The position numbers and the translations under genes were made by a program. A stretch of DNA of 64,000 bases, taken from the NCBI GenBank assembly GCA_019973575.1, contig BPUI01000004.1, forward strand, positions 62,001-126,000, read 5' to 3'. Shown here in pieces: positions 26,463 to 35,055 of this stretch. This DNA is from Gemmatimonadetes bacterium T265 (lineage in GTDB: Bacteria > Gemmatimonadota > Gemmatimonadetes > Gemmatimonadales > Gemmatimonadaceae). Within the stretch, counting starts at the first letter, position 1, and the number at the start of each line of letters is the position of its first letter. The notes under the pieces are model-generated. The model had not been told where the DNA came from. It saw only the letters and a program-made list of their open reading frames with translations, and did no database searches.

Positions 26463-26789
26463 ATGGCGGGAGAGCCGAAGACGCGGCGCGCGTTCAGTGC
26501 CGAATTCAAGATCGAAGCGTTGCGCCGGATGGCGGAGCGGCGCGCAGCCGGGGTGTCGCTGAAGCAGATCGGCCGCGAGCTGGATGTACGAGACGACCTG
26601 CTGCGGAAGTGGCAGCGCCAAGCCAAGGAGCGCGCCGGGGCGCCGCCCGCCGACGTGTTCCCCGGGCAGGGGCGGTTGCCGGCGGACGAGGCCGAGTTGA
26701 AGCGCCTGGAACGGGAGAACGCGCGGCTGAAGCAGGAGGTCGCGTTTCTAAAAACCGCGGCGGTGTACTTCGCGAGGGAGTCGCGGTGA
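26463..26789 (+). CDS. IS3-family transposase OrfA
   Basis: A 108-aa DNA-binding subunit. It has the HTH_Tnp_1 domain (RAFSAEFKIEALRRMAER, GVSLKQIGRELDVRDDLLRKW) and a C-terminal leucine-zipper helix (LKRLERENARLKQEVAFLKTAA) used for multimerisation with OrfAB. Its stop codon overlaps the GTG of orfB (GTGA at 26786-26789). Confidence 0.93.
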   Translation: MAGEPKTRRAFSAEFKIEALRRMAERRAAGVSLKQIGRELDVRDDLLRKWQRQAKERAGAPPADVFPGQGRLPADEAELKRLERENARLKQEVAFLKTAAVYFARESR

Positions 26790-27676
26790 GCGACAAGTAC
26801 GCCGTGATCGCGGCCGAGCGCGGGACGTACCCCGTGCGATGGATGTGCGCGCTGTTGGGCGTGAGCGTGGCCGGCTTCTACGGCGCACAGCGCCGGCCGC
26901 CGGGCACGCGCGCCGCCGCGGACGAGCGGGTGCGGGTGGAGGTGCGCGCCGCACACGCGAAGAGTCACCGGCGCTACGGGGCGCCGCGAGTGCATCGCGA
27001 GCTGCGCGCGGCCGGCGTACGCGTCGCCAAGAAGCGCGTCGCGCGGCTCATGCGCGAGGACGGCCTCGTGGCGCGCCGCGCGCAGCGCCGCGTACGCACG
27101 ACCGACTCGGCGCATGCGCACCCGGTCGCGCCGAACGTGGTGGCGCGCGACTTCGCGGTCGCGGACCAGCCCGGGCTCGACCGCGTTTGGGTCGCCGATT
27201 TCACGTACATCCCCACGCGCGAGGGCTGGCTGTTCCTGGCGGTCGTGCTCGACCTGGCGAGCCGCCGCGTGGTGGGGTGGGCGGTGCGCGAGACGATGGA
27301 GACCGAGCTCGTGCTCGCGGCCCTGCATGCGGCGCTCGCCGACCGGCGCCCCGCGCCCGGGCTCGTGTGTCACTCGGATCGTGGGTCGCAATACGCGAGC
27401 GCGGCCTACCAGGTGCTGCTCGCTGCGTCTGGCGCGGTGCCGAGCATGAGCGCAAAAGGCGATTGCTACGATAATGCTGTTGCCGAGGCCTTCTTCGCGA
27501 CGCTCGAACACGAGCTACTGGCTGATGTCACCTTCGTGTCGCGCGCGGCGGCGCGGCCCGCGATCTTCGACTTCCTCTTCTGGTACAACGGCGAGCGGCG
27601 CCACTCGAGCCTCGACTACGTGAGTCCCGTCGCCTATGAGCAGCACCTGACCGCGCGCCCCGCGCGAGCAGCCTAA
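26786..27676 (+). CDS. IS3-family transposase OrfB (DDE integrase core)
   Basis: A 296-aa catalytic subunit. The N-terminal HTH_21 region has RYGAPRVHRELRAAGVRVAKKRVARLM. The rve integrase core shows the three acidic residues: Asp in RVWVADFTYIP, Asp in VCHSDRGSQYAS and Glu in NAVAEAFFATLEHE, with the following WYNGERRHSSLDYVSP. As in other IS3 members, a functional OrfAB fusion might form by frameshifting, but here the four-base overlap GTGA would also permit coupled re-initiation. Confidence 0.94.
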   Translation: MSDKYAVIAAERGTYPVRWMCALLGVSVAGFYGAQRRPPGTRAAADERVRVEVRAAHAKSHRRYGAPRVHRELRAAGVRVAKKRVARLMREDGLVARRAQRRVRTTDSAHAHPVAPNVVARDFAVADQPGLDRVWVADFTYIPTREGWLFLAVVLDLASRRVVGWAVRETMETELVLAALHAALADRRPAPGLVCHSDRGSQYASAAYQVLLAASGAVPSMSAKGDCYDNAVAEAFFATLEHELLADVTFVSRAAARPAIFDFLFWYNGERRHSSLDYVSPVAYEQHLTARPARAA

Positions 27677-27947
27677 ACTCCGCGTCCGTTCCTCGGGGTC
27701 AGCTCCACCGTAAGTCCAACCCTCCATCATTGCGTCAGCAAGTTCGGCCATGAGCCCGCTTTCGCCCGCCATTGACACTGACCCCCCGGCGCGGATCGTT
27801 TGCGCCCACTCCGGCGCCCCCACGCGCGGCGTCTAGGGGTCACCGCACTCTCGCGGCGGAGCACGCGGGACGCAAAGCCGCAGGCGTGTGCCGCGTCCGG
27901 CGGTTACGCTGTGCCCGCGTGAGGTCTCGACGGTCACAGGGGGAGCC

Positions 27948-28754
27948 ATGCAGAAGCCGCCGTTGGAGGAACGCAAGGCACTCGGCGCGTTCGTGGCGCG
28001 CCGGAGGCGCCAGTTACCGCCGGCGGACTTCGGCCTGCCGACCGGGCGGCGGCGTACGCCCGGGCTGCGGCGCGAGGAGGTCGCGGTCCTCACCGGCGTC
28101 AGCGTGAGCTGGTATACGTGGCTGGAGCAGGGGCGCGACATCTGGGTGTCGGCCGCCACGCTCCGACGGCTCGCCGGCGTCCTGCGGCTCAGCAGGGTCG
28201 AGACGGAACACCTGCTCGCCCTGGCGTCGCGGCAGCCGGTACGCGTGGCGGCCGACGAGGCAGCCATCGACACGCTCGTCGAGCTCGTCCAGGCCGTCGA
28301 CCCCGTGCCCGCCTACGTCCGCAACGCGCGCCTCGACATCCTCGCGTGGAACCCGGCGGTCGCGGACCTCCTCGCCGACTACGGCGCGCTCGCGCCGCAC
28401 GAGCGCAACACGCTCTGGCTGGCGTTCCTCCATCCGCCCTACCGCACGCTGATCCGCGACTGGGAGCAGTTCGCGCGCGGCACCCTCCGCGTCTTCTCCG
28501 CGGCCCGCGCCCGGGCGGCGGACAAAGCCCCGTTCGACCGCCTGGTCGAGGAGATCGGCGCCAAGAGCGCCGAATTCCGGGCGTGGTGGCCCGAGGGCGG
28601 GGTGCAGGAGTTCGAGGAGGGCATCAAGCGGCTGCGCCACCCCGCGCGTGGCCTGATCGATCTCACCTACGTGGCGCTGACGCCCGAGGGGCGCCCGGAC
28701 CTGTCGCTGGTGACCTACCTCCCGCGGCCCGGAGGGGGGGACCCGGCGTCATAG
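27948..28754 (+). CDS. XRE-type regulator with MmyB ligand-binding domain
   Basis: A 268-aa regulator starting at the ATG at 27948 after GGGGGAG. The DNA-binding half reads LGAFVARRRRQLPPADFGLP, TPGLRREEVAVLTGVSVSWYTWLEQGRD, then SAATLRRLAGVLRLS. The second half has the complete MmyB-type core: ILAWNPAVADLLADYGALAP, RNTLWLAFLHPPYRTLIRDWE, and the ending DLSLVTYLPRPG. It lies about 100 nt before the SDR gene at 28851 on the same strand. It is intact, unlike the related fragment at 25693, and may regulate the SDR/DJ-1 genes downstream. Confidence 0.94.
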   Translation: MQKPPLEERKALGAFVARRRRQLPPADFGLPTGRRRTPGLRREEVAVLTGVSVSWYTWLEQGRDIWVSAATLRRLAGVLRLSRVETEHLLALASRQPVRVAADEAAIDTLVELVQAVDPVPAYVRNARLDILAWNPAVADLLADYGALAPHERNTLWLAFLHPPYRTLIRDWEQFARGTLRVFSAARARAADKAPFDRLVEEIGAKSAEFRAWWPEGGVQEFEEGIKRLRHPARGLIDLTYVALTPEGRPDLSLVTYLPRPGGGDPAS

Positions 28755-28850
28755 GATACCGACATCGCTCCCGCGGCGGTCGGCGCATGCCTAACTCGTG
28801 GTGCAACGCGGACGCGAGTCGTCCCGCCGAACACCCACAGGAGAGCGCAC

Positions 28851-29708
28851 ATGCAAACCGTCTTGATCACCGGCGCGGGCACGGGCTTCGGCAACGAGGC
28901 GGCGATGCGGCTGGCCGAGAAGGGGTTCGACGTCATCGCCGCGGTCCAGATCTACGCCCAGGTCGAGGCGCTGGAGCGCCAGGCCAAGGACCGCGGCGTC
29001 GCCGTCCGCGTCGAGAAGCTCGACGTGACGCACAGCGGCGACCGCCGGAAGGCGCTGCGGTGGGACGTGGAGATCCTCGTCAACAACGCGGGCGTGCTGG
29101 AGGGCGGGTCGGTGCTCGACATCCCCGGCGCGAACATGCGGCACGAGTTCGAGGTGAACGTGGTCGGCCCGCTCCTGCTGACGCAGGGGATCGCCAAGCA
29201 GATGGTCCGGCGCGGGCGGGGCCGGATCGTCTGGGTGTCGTCGCGCGAGGGGCTGAACGTCAACCCGTTCACCGGCCTCTACTCGGCCTCCAAGCACGCG
29301 ATCGAGGCGATCGCCCAGACGATGAGCCTCGAGCTCCAGGAGTTCGGCGTCGAGGTCGCGACCGTCAACCCCGGCCCCTTCCTCACCGGGTTCAACGACC
29401 GCGGGTTCGACACGTGGCAGAGCTGGGAGGACGACCCGGCGGAGCGGCTCTACGACTACGCCCGGCTGGCGTTCCCCCGCGCGCAGTTCGACCCGGAACC
29501 CGTCTACGCCACGCTGACCGCGGTCGCGGCCGGGGAGGTGGACTCCTTCCGAAACCTCGAGCCCACGTCGATGATCGACGAGACGAAGGCCAACATCGAC
29601 AAGGTCTGGACCAAGAAGACCCGGGACGGCCTGGGCACGCGCCCGCCCGAGCTCCAGCAGTCGTACGCCATGCGGCCGGAGACCTCGGCCGGTCCGGCCC
29701 CCGCGTGA
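28851..29708 (+). CDS. SDR oxidoreductase
   Basis: A 285-aa SDR preceded by AGGAGAG. Motifs are VLITGAGTGFGNEAA (cofactor), VNNAGVLEGG, IVWVSSREGLN and LYSASKHAIEAIAQ (catalytic Tyr and Lys), then TVNPGPFLTGFND. Residues 190-285 extend beyond the core and end SAGPAPA. It follows the MmyB-type regulator and precedes the DJ-1/PfpI gene by 84 nt on the same strand. Substrate unknown. Confidence 0.93.
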   Translation: MQTVLITGAGTGFGNEAAMRLAEKGFDVIAAVQIYAQVEALERQAKDRGVAVRVEKLDVTHSGDRRKALRWDVEILVNNAGVLEGGSVLDIPGANMRHEFEVNVVGPLLLTQGIAKQMVRRGRGRIVWVSSREGLNVNPFTGLYSASKHAIEAIAQTMSLELQEFGVEVATVNPGPFLTGFNDRGFDTWQSWEDDPAERLYDYARLAFPRAQFDPEPVYATLTAVAAGEVDSFRNLEPTSMIDETKANIDKVWTKKTRDGLGTRPPELQQSYAMRPETSAGPAPA

Positions 29709-29792
29709 GGCGCCACGTCAGCGCCCGTCGCCGCGGCCGGAAATAGCCGACCACACGCGACTCACTCCCGACGCGGCATAGGAGGTATCACC

Positions 29793-30518
29793 ATGGATCA
29801 AAAGATTCTGATCGTCGTCACCAACGGCGGCGAGTTCCGGAAGGTCGGGTGGCGAACCGGCCTGTGGTTCAGCGAACTCACCCATTTCTGGGACGTCGCC
29901 GAGGCAGCGGGCTACGCGATGGACATCGCGAGCCCCGCCGGCGGGAACGTGCCGATCGACCCCGAGAGCCTCGTGATCAGCGAGATGGCGACCGCGTTCG
30001 GACTCGAAGGCGCGGTGTCGAAACACTACCGCGACCGGGCGTACATGGATCGCCTGGAGCACACGCTGCGGGTCGCCGACGTCGAGCCGGCCGACTACGC
30101 CGCGATCTACTTGGCCGGCGGCCATGGGGCGCTGTTCGACTTCGCCGACAGCCCCGACCTCGCGAAGCTGGTTGCCGACTTCTACGAAGCCGACCGGATC
30201 GTCTCGGCCGTCTGCCACGGGCCCAGCGGGCTCCTCAACGTCCGGCTGAGCAGCGGAGACTACCTCGTCGCGGGCAAGCAGCTGACCGGCTTTTCCTGGA
30301 GCGAGGAGAAGGGCGTCAAGCGCGACGCGGCTGTGCCCTTCAGCCTGGAAGAACGGTTGCAACGCGCCGGAGCCGATTACCGCAAGGCCGTGATCCCCTT
30401 CGTCAGCTACGTCGTCGAGGACGGCCGACTGATTACTGGCCAGAACCCCGGGAGCGCGCACGCGGTGGGTGAGGCGGTGGTCAAACGGCTCCGGGCGGAC
30501 GGGGCGTTGTCAGGTTGA
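29793..30518 (+). CDS. DJ-1/PfpI-family protein (type 1 glutamine amidotransferase-like)
   Basis: A 241-aa DJ-1/PfpI-superfamily member of the Hsp31/HchA-like branch. The nucleophile elbow is SAVCHGPSG with Cys141 and His142. GGEFRKVGWRTGLWFSELTH near the N-terminus and AIYLAGGHGALFDF match these proteins, which act as glyoxalase III, deglycase or chaperone. A strong AGGAGGT site stands before the ATG. It may help with reactive aldehydes made or used by the neighbouring dehydrogenases, which is an inference. Confidence 0.92.
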   Translation: MDQKILIVVTNGGEFRKVGWRTGLWFSELTHFWDVAEAAGYAMDIASPAGGNVPIDPESLVISEMATAFGLEGAVSKHYRDRAYMDRLEHTLRVADVEPADYAAIYLAGGHGALFDFADSPDLAKLVADFYEADRIVSAVCHGPSGLLNVRLSSGDYLVAGKQLTGFSWSEEKGVKRDAAVPFSLEERLQRAGADYRKAVIPFVSYVVEDGRLITGQNPGSAHAVGEAVVKRLRADGALSG

Positions 30519-30530
30519 CCACGAGGGCCG

Positions 30531-31259
30531 GTGGCGCCTCGACTGCAAGATGAGATGCCGGGCGGTGGCCGGGTCCGCGAGGCGGCGGGAGAAGATCGGG
30601 GGCTGAGCCGCCTCGGCAGCTTTATGGACGGCAGGTTCGCCATCGCCATCACCCTGCCGGTCGTCCAGCTCACGCCGCCGGCGGTCTGCCCCGGCCGCGA
30701 CCTGGCCGCCGCCTACCGGGGCCTAGCGCCCGAGTGCGTCGCCTACCTGCTGGGCTTCGTCGTGATCGGGGTGTTCTGGAACCACTCGCATTCCGGTGCG
30801 ACGCTGCTCAAGAAGACGGACCACGGCTTCAACCTGCTGACGTTCCTGCTCCTCGCGTGCGTGAGCCTCGCCCCGTTCCCGGCGCGGCCGTACGTCGCGC
30901 ACGTCGATGACCCCGCGAACGTCGGGGCCGCGGCCCTGGTGTACGGGTGCGTCCTGGCCGCGCCGAGCGTGGTCTGGTTCGTCCGCTGGTGTTGGGGCGT
31001 GTCGCGCGGGCTGTACGACCCGGCGCTGGCCGGCCGTTCCGTCCGGGCGATGACGATCCGGTACGCGGCGGCTACGCTGGTCGTGCTGCTCGGGGTCGTG
31101 CTGCTACTCCTCGGTCACCCCGCCGGCGGCCTAGCGGCCGTCGGGCTGGCCACGGCGAGCTTCCTGCTGCCGCCCCGCCGCCCGTCAACCTGTCGGTTAT
31201 CGAGATCGGCGGCCGGCGTCTCCGTTAGGCCTGCACCACGTTATCGCGACACCAGGTAG
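30531..31259 (+). CDS. TMEM175-like (DUF1211) potassium channel protein
   Basis: Up to 242 aa from GTG 30531; inner starts are possible, since homology begins at LSRLGSFMDGRFAIAITLPV, a variant of the TMEM175 pore helix signature (usually FSDGVFAIAITLLVL). Six hydrophobic segments follow, including YLLGFVVIGVFWNHSHSG, NLLTFLLLACVSLAPFPA and AATLVVLLGVVLLLLGH. Bacterial members are tetrameric potassium-selective channels. Two substitutions in the signature (Met for Ser, Arg for Val) may affect selectivity. The C-terminal 25 residues are Arg-rich and could reflect a lost stop. Confidence 0.8.
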   Translation: MAPRLQDEMPGGGRVREAAGEDRGLSRLGSFMDGRFAIAITLPVVQLTPPAVCPGRDLAAAYRGLAPECVAYLLGFVVIGVFWNHSHSGATLLKKTDHGFNLLTFLLLACVSLAPFPARPYVAHVDDPANVGAAALVYGCVLAAPSVVWFVRWCWGVSRGLYDPALAGRSVRAMTIRYAAATLVVLLGVVLLLLGHPAGGLAAVGLATASFLLPPRRPSTCRLSRSAAGVSVRPAPRYRDTR

Positions 31260-31345
31260 CCGTCCGCCAAACGACCCCGGTCGCTACAGAATGACTCCGG
31301 CCGAAACGGAAAGTTGACTCACCAGGACAGGGTCACCCGGTCGTG

Positions 31346-31841
31346 TCACGCGACGAAACCGGTGGCACTGCGCTCCATAATACGAGCCGTCGCGCGCAGC
31401 CGCGCCACGTCGCGGAGCGGAGGCGCGCCGAACAGCCGCCGGTACTCGCGGCTGAACTGCGAGGGGCTCTCGTAGCCCACGTGCCGGCTCGCCGTGCCCG
31501 CGTCGGCGGCCTCGGCGAGCACATGAGACGGCGGGCCTCGTGCAGCCGGAGCTGCGTCCGGAACTGGAGCGGGCTCATCCCGGTGACCGCCCGGAACCAC
31601 GTGTGCATCGTGGAGGGGCTCATCCCGACCTCGCGCGCGAGGTCGGCCATGCGCACCGGGCGCGCGGCGTTCCGCCGGAGCCAGTCGAGCCCCGTCGCGA
31701 TCCGCCGCGCCGGCCCGCCCGCGGCGGACAGGCGGCGCAGCAGCCCGCCGTGCGCGCCCAGGATCAGGCGGTAGAACACCTCGCGCCGGGTGAGCGGGGC
31801 GAGCACCGGGATCGCGGCCGGCATCGCGAGCAACTCGACTA
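31346..31841 (-). pseudogene. AraC-family regulator, C-terminal half (split by IS, frameshifted)
   Basis: This half begins at the IS junction with [20 protein letters not shown] and [19 protein letters not shown], followed by the AraC DNA-binding domain: [40 protein letters not shown]. After ARRLM (about 31525) one base is missing; the family sequence goes on in the next frame as [20 protein letters not shown] and [11 protein letters not shown], ending at 31346. The other half lies at 33242-33746. Joining the halves at the target site restores [13 protein letters not shown] exactly. Before both lesions this was an AraC regulator of about 300 aa with the AraC_N domain. Confidence 0.85.
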
Positions 31842-31898
31842 AGGCGTGTGTGCAAAGCGGCCGTGCCGGGGTAGGCAGAGGGGTGTAGCCGTGAGGAG

Positions 31899-32699
31899 TT
31901 GACCGACGCGCAGTGGGCCGAGTTCGCGCCACTGTTGCCCCCGCAGCGGCCCCGGACGGGGCGTCCGGCTCGCGATCACCGCACCGTGCTCGGCGCGATT
32001 CTGTGGGTGCTTCGCACTGGGGCGCCCTGGCGCGATCTGCCCGAGCGGTTCGGCCCGTGGTCGACGGCGTGGAGCCGGTTTCGGCGCTGGACCGCCGCGG
32101 GCGTGTGGGCGCGGGTGCTCGCCGTGCTCCAGCGTGCGGCCGAGCGGGCGGGCCGGCTGGACTGGGCGACGCATTACATCGACGGCACGGTCGTGCGCGC
32201 CCACCGGCACGCGGCCGGTGCGGTGGGCGGCCAAGCGCACGAGGCGCTGGGCCGAAGCCGCGGCGGGTTCTCGACCAAAGTGCACCTGCGCGCCGAGGGC
32301 GGCGGCAAGCCGCTCGCCTTCGTCGTCTCAGGGGGCGAGCGCCATGAGTCCCGCTACGTGGAGGCGCTGCTCGCGCGCGGCCACGTGCGGCGCGTCGGGC
32401 GCGGGCGTCCACGGGTGCGGCCCGACCGGCTCGTGGGCGATAAGGGCTACAGCTACCCGACCGTACGTCGACTCCTCGCCCGGCGCGGGATCCGCGCGGT
32501 GATCCCGCGCCGCACCAACCAGCGGCCCGACGACCGCCGGCACGGCCCGTTCGACGGGGCGGCCTACCGCGACCGCAACCGGGTCGAACGCCTCATCAAC
32601 CGCATCAAGCAGTTCCGGCGCATCGCCACCCGCTACGAGAAGCGCGCCTTGCACTACGTCGCCATGCTCACGCTCGCCGCGTGGCACCTGTGGCGGTGA
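31899..32699 (+). CDS. IS5-family DDE transposase
   Basis: A 266-aa transposase. The DUF4096-type N-terminus is [20 protein letters not shown] and [20 protein letters not shown]. The DDE domain has Asp in [16 protein letters not shown], Asp in [14 protein letters not shown] and Glu in [20 protein letters not shown]. The only start in frame after the stop at 31872 is TTG 31899, with AGGAG abutting it; relatives usually begin a few residues earlier (RRELTDAQW), so the start codon may be damaged. Otherwise full length. Confidence 0.92.
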   Translation: MTDAQWAEFAPLLPPQRPRTGRPARDHRTVLGAILWVLRTGAPWRDLPERFGPWSTAWSRFRRWTAAGVWARVLAVLQRAAERAGRLDWATHYIDGTVVRAHRHAAGAVGGQAHEALGRSRGGFSTKVHLRAEGGGKPLAFVVSGGERHESRYVEALLARGHVRRVGRGRPRVRPDRLVGDKGYSYPTVRRLLARRGIRAVIPRRTNQRPDDRRHGPFDGAAYRDRNRVERLINRIKQFRRIATRYEKRALHYVAMLTLAAWHLWR

Positions 32700-32721
32700 C
32701 GCACCGCGCCGTCGTCAGCGG

Positions 32722-33150
32722 TCAGGCAGTGCCGGCCGCGAGGCGTCGGCGGGCCTCCGCGACGCCGTGTCGGACGACGTCGCCGTAGGGCCCTTCGGGG
32801 GCGTCCGCGAGTCGCGCCTCGGCGAGCTCGTAGAAGCGCGTCGCACCGCTCACGTCGCCGAGCACCTCGCACGAGTGGCCCATGTTCAGGTAGAGCGACG
32901 GGTAAAAGCCGCGCACGCGGTCGTCGCCCACGGCGTCCGCCTGCGCCAGCGCCTCGGCGTTCCAGCGGTGCGCCTCCTCGGGGGTGTCCTGGTGGCGCGC
33001 GACGTAGTGCGCCGCCACGCACGCCTCGAACGCGTCGCCGCGGCTCTCCCAGGCGCGCAGGAAGGCGTCCCGCGCCTCGTCCGGCCGCCGCTGCATTTCG
33101 GCCTGCATGCCCTCCGCACACAGCTTCACCACCGGATTGTTCGGATCCAT
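32722..33150 (-). CDS. TPR-like passenger protein inside the IS5-family element
   Basis: A 142-aa all-helical protein: RRPDEARDAFLRAWESRGDA, FEACVAAHYVARHQDTPEEA, ALAQADAVGDDRVRGFYPSL, NMGHSCEVLGDVSGATRFYE. The helix pairs resemble tetratricopeptide repeats. Similar stand-alone proteins occur in actinobacteria and soil phyla without known function. AAGGGA precedes the ATG at 33150. The gene ends 23 nt from the convergent transposase stop and lies wholly between the element's inverted repeats, so it moves with the element. No resistance, toxin or regulator motif is visible. Confidence 0.8.
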   Translation of the reverse strand: MDPNNPVVKLCAEGMQAEMQRRPDEARDAFLRAWESRGDAFEACVAAHYVARHQDTPEEAHRWNAEALAQADAVGDDRVRGFYPSLYLNMGHSCEVLGDVSGATRFYELAEARLADAPEGPYGDVVRHGVAEARRRLAAGTA

Positions 33151-33241
33151 GCGCGTCCCTTGTCCTCGCGATCAGCCCACGTGCTTATGGTCATGACTCG
33201 GGGCCAAACCTACGCCGCCGAGGCGGCTTTGCGCACGCGCC

Positions 33242-33746
33242 CTAGGCGCGTGAGCGCGTCGAGCAGCGCGCCGTCGAGCGCGGTCACCGTCAGCCCGCCC
33301 GCGGATCCGGCAGCCGACGGTCGCACCGGCGCGGCCGCCACCCCCGCGCCGCGCGGCCCCGCGGGGGATACGTCCCTGCCGGACGCCTCGACGTGGAGCG
33401 CGGCGAGTTCGGCGGGTTCGGCGAGTTCGGCGAAGTCCAACTCGAGACTGAGGCCGAGGCACGGGTGCTCGGGCGACGCCGCGGCGATCTGCCCCACGAG
33501 CGGCAGGTCGAGCGGGAGCACGAAGTAGCTGCCGCGGCCGTACACGTGGCGCGCGGCGTCCTGCAGCACGCACTTCGCGCCCTGCGCCACCACGCACAGG
33601 ATGGCGCGGTCGACCGCGTGCCGCGGGGCCGTCGTGCGCGTGTAGCGCGACAGGTAGAGCCCCGGCACCGCCGTCGGGGTGATCCCCTCACCCGTGCTGT
33701 GCGCGGCGATGGCCATCGCCAACCGCTGCATCGCCACCTCGTCCAT
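33242..33746 (-). pseudogene. AraC-family regulator, N-terminal half (split by IS)
   Basis: From ATG 33746: MDEVAMQRLAMAIAAHSTGE, then VPGLYLSRYTRTTAPRHAVD, ILCVVAQGAKCVLQ, YFVLPLDLPLVGQIAAASPE and CLGLSLELDFAEL. This is the AraC_N cupin-like ligand domain found in regulators of alcohol dehydrogenase and SDR genes. It runs into the IS at TALDGALLDALTRL. The remainder is at 31346-31841. It is divergent from the zinc alcohol dehydrogenase at 33934, its probable former target. Confidence 0.85.
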
Positions 33747-33795
33747 CGGCTCCACACGTGTCCTCGGTCCCGGGCTGCTAATCGTGTCCTCGGTG

Positions 33796-33900
33796 CGAAG
33801 TATCACCCCCGGCTGGGCCCGGTGAGTGCGCGTCGGCGGATCGGACAAGAATCGCGGCGGACTGCCCAACGCGCGCGGGAGGCCGGCTGGTGATACTTCG
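33796..33900. promoter_or_regulatory. Inverted repeat in the araC-alcohol dehydrogenase divergent promoter
   Basis: CGAAGTATCACC (33796-33807) and its exact reverse complement GGTGATACTTCG (33889-33900) flank 81 bases between the divergent starts at 33746 and 33934. The spacing fits an AraC-type pair of half-sites joined by looping, or two promoter-proximal operators. With the regulator destroyed, the sites may be orphaned. Confidence 0.55.
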
Positions 33901-33933
33901 GCACAGCCCTCCACCCGTTCCCGACAGCATCGC

Positions 33934-34950
33934 ATGACCGTCCACGCCTACGCCGCCGCGTCTCAGCACGCCCACCTCGAGCCGTTCGCCTACGACCCCG
34001 GACCCCTCGGCCCCGAAGAGGTCGACATCGCCGTGACCCACTGCGGCATCTGCCACACCGACGTCGCCATGGTCGACAACGAGTGGGGGTTCAGCGCCTA
34101 CCCGGTCGTGCCCGGGCACGAGGCCGTCGGCACCGTGGCCGCCGTGGGTGCCAACGTCGACCGCAGCCGGCTCGACGTGGGGCGCCGCGTGGGGCTGGGG
34201 GCGCTCTGCGGGTCGTGCATGCGCTGCGAGTGGTGCCTGAGCGGCCGCCAGCACGTGTGCCCGCAGGTGGTGGGCACGGTGATGGGCGGGCACCGGGGCG
34301 GCTTCGCGACGCACGTCCGGGCGAGCAACTGGCAGTTCGCGCATCCTATCCCCGACGCAATCGCCTCGGAGCACGCGGGTCCGCTCCTGTGCGCGGGGAC
34401 GACGGTGTTCACCCCGTTCCTGCGCTACGGCGTGCGGCCGGTTGATCGCGTGGCCGTCGTCGGGGTCGGCGGGCTCGGCCACCTCGCGCTCCAGTACCTC
34501 GCGGCGTGGGGGTGCGACGTCACCGCGATCACGTCCACGCCCGACAAGGCCGAGCAGGCGCGCGGCTTCGGAGCCGCCCGCGTGATCGCCACGCGCGACA
34601 CGGACGAACTCGCGCACGCCGCCTCGACCTTCGACTTCATCCTGAGCACCGTATCGGCCGACCTACCATGGGATCAGTACGTCGCCGCACTCCGCCCCGG
34701 CGGGACGCTCTGCGTGGTCGGCATCCCGCCGCACCCGGTCGCCGTCGCGCCCTTCGGCCTGATCGGCGGCGAGAAGCGGGTAGTGGGCGGCCAGCCCGGG
34801 TCGCTCGTCGAGACGGCGCAGATGCTCGACTACACCGCGCGGCACCGCATCAAACCGGCGGTCGAGCTGTTCCCGATGGCCGACGCCGACCGCGCGCTCG
34901 ACCACACGCGCCGGGGCGCGGCCCGATTCCGCGCGGTGCTCGCGGCCTAA
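33934..34950 (+). CDS. Zinc-dependent NAD(P) alcohol dehydrogenase
   Basis: A 338-aa medium-chain dehydrogenase of the cinnamyl-alcohol-dehydrogenase group (YahK/AdhC-like). The catalytic zinc ligands are Cys37 (HCGICHTD), His62/Glu63 (PGHEAVG) and the Cys in GPLLCAGTTV. The structural zinc is bound by Cys92, 95, 98 or 101 and 109 (LCGSCMRCEWCLSG). The Rossmann motif is VVGVGGLGHLALQ. It should reduce aldehydes or oxidise primary alcohols with NADP. The stop codon lies in an octamer copy (GCC-TAA-CG). It is divergent from the interrupted araC gene. Confidence 0.95.
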   Translation: MTVHAYAAASQHAHLEPFAYDPGPLGPEEVDIAVTHCGICHTDVAMVDNEWGFSAYPVVPGHEAVGTVAAVGANVDRSRLDVGRRVGLGALCGSCMRCEWCLSGRQHVCPQVVGTVMGGHRGGFATHVRASNWQFAHPIPDAIASEHAGPLLCAGTTVFTPFLRYGVRPVDRVAVVGVGGLGHLALQYLAAWGCDVTAITSTPDKAEQARGFGAARVIATRDTDELAHAASTFDFILSTVSADLPWDQYVAALRPGGTLCVVGIPPHPVAVAPFGLIGGEKRVVGGQPGSLVETAQMLDYTARHRIKPAVELFPMADADRALDHTRRGAARFRAVLAA

Positions 34951-35055
34951 CGAGCCGCACGGGCGCTCGCATGGGTGCTCGTCAATACTGTGAGGTTGCG
35001 GTGCCACGGAGGTCGTGACGCCCAACGCTGACGAGTCTGAACACGAGGTCGAGGC

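Larger units (their letters stand above)
26404..27701 (+). mobile_element. Complete IS3-family insertion sequence
   Basis: About 1.3 kb carrying orfA and orfB. The imperfect terminal inverted repeats are TGCCCCGCTGAAACGGACGC on the left (26404-26423) and, read inward, TGACCCCGAGGAACGGACGC on the right (27682-27701). No target duplication is evident. Both genes are intact, so the element may be active. It sits just beyond the ISL3 remnant. Confidence 0.85.
31842..33241 (+). mobile_element. IS5-family element of 1.4 kb with a passenger gene
   Basis: The ends are GGCGTGTGTGCAAAGCGGCC on the left (31843-31862) and, read inward, GGCGCGTGCGCAAAGCCGCC on the right (33222-33241), 17 of 20 matching. 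CTA stands on both sides (31839-31841 and 33242-33244), or CTAR if 4 bp is counted, fitting IS5-group target duplications. Removing the segment and one CTA rejoins the interrupted araC frame exactly. It carries a plus-strand transposase (31899-32699) and a convergent passenger gene (32722-33150). Simple IS5 relatives are usually 0.8-1.0 kb. Confidence 0.82.

Noticed and set aside
26404-27701. Programmed frameshift between IS3 orfA and orfB
   Set aside because: No slippery heptamer was evident at the junction; the GTGA overlap allows simple re-initiation.
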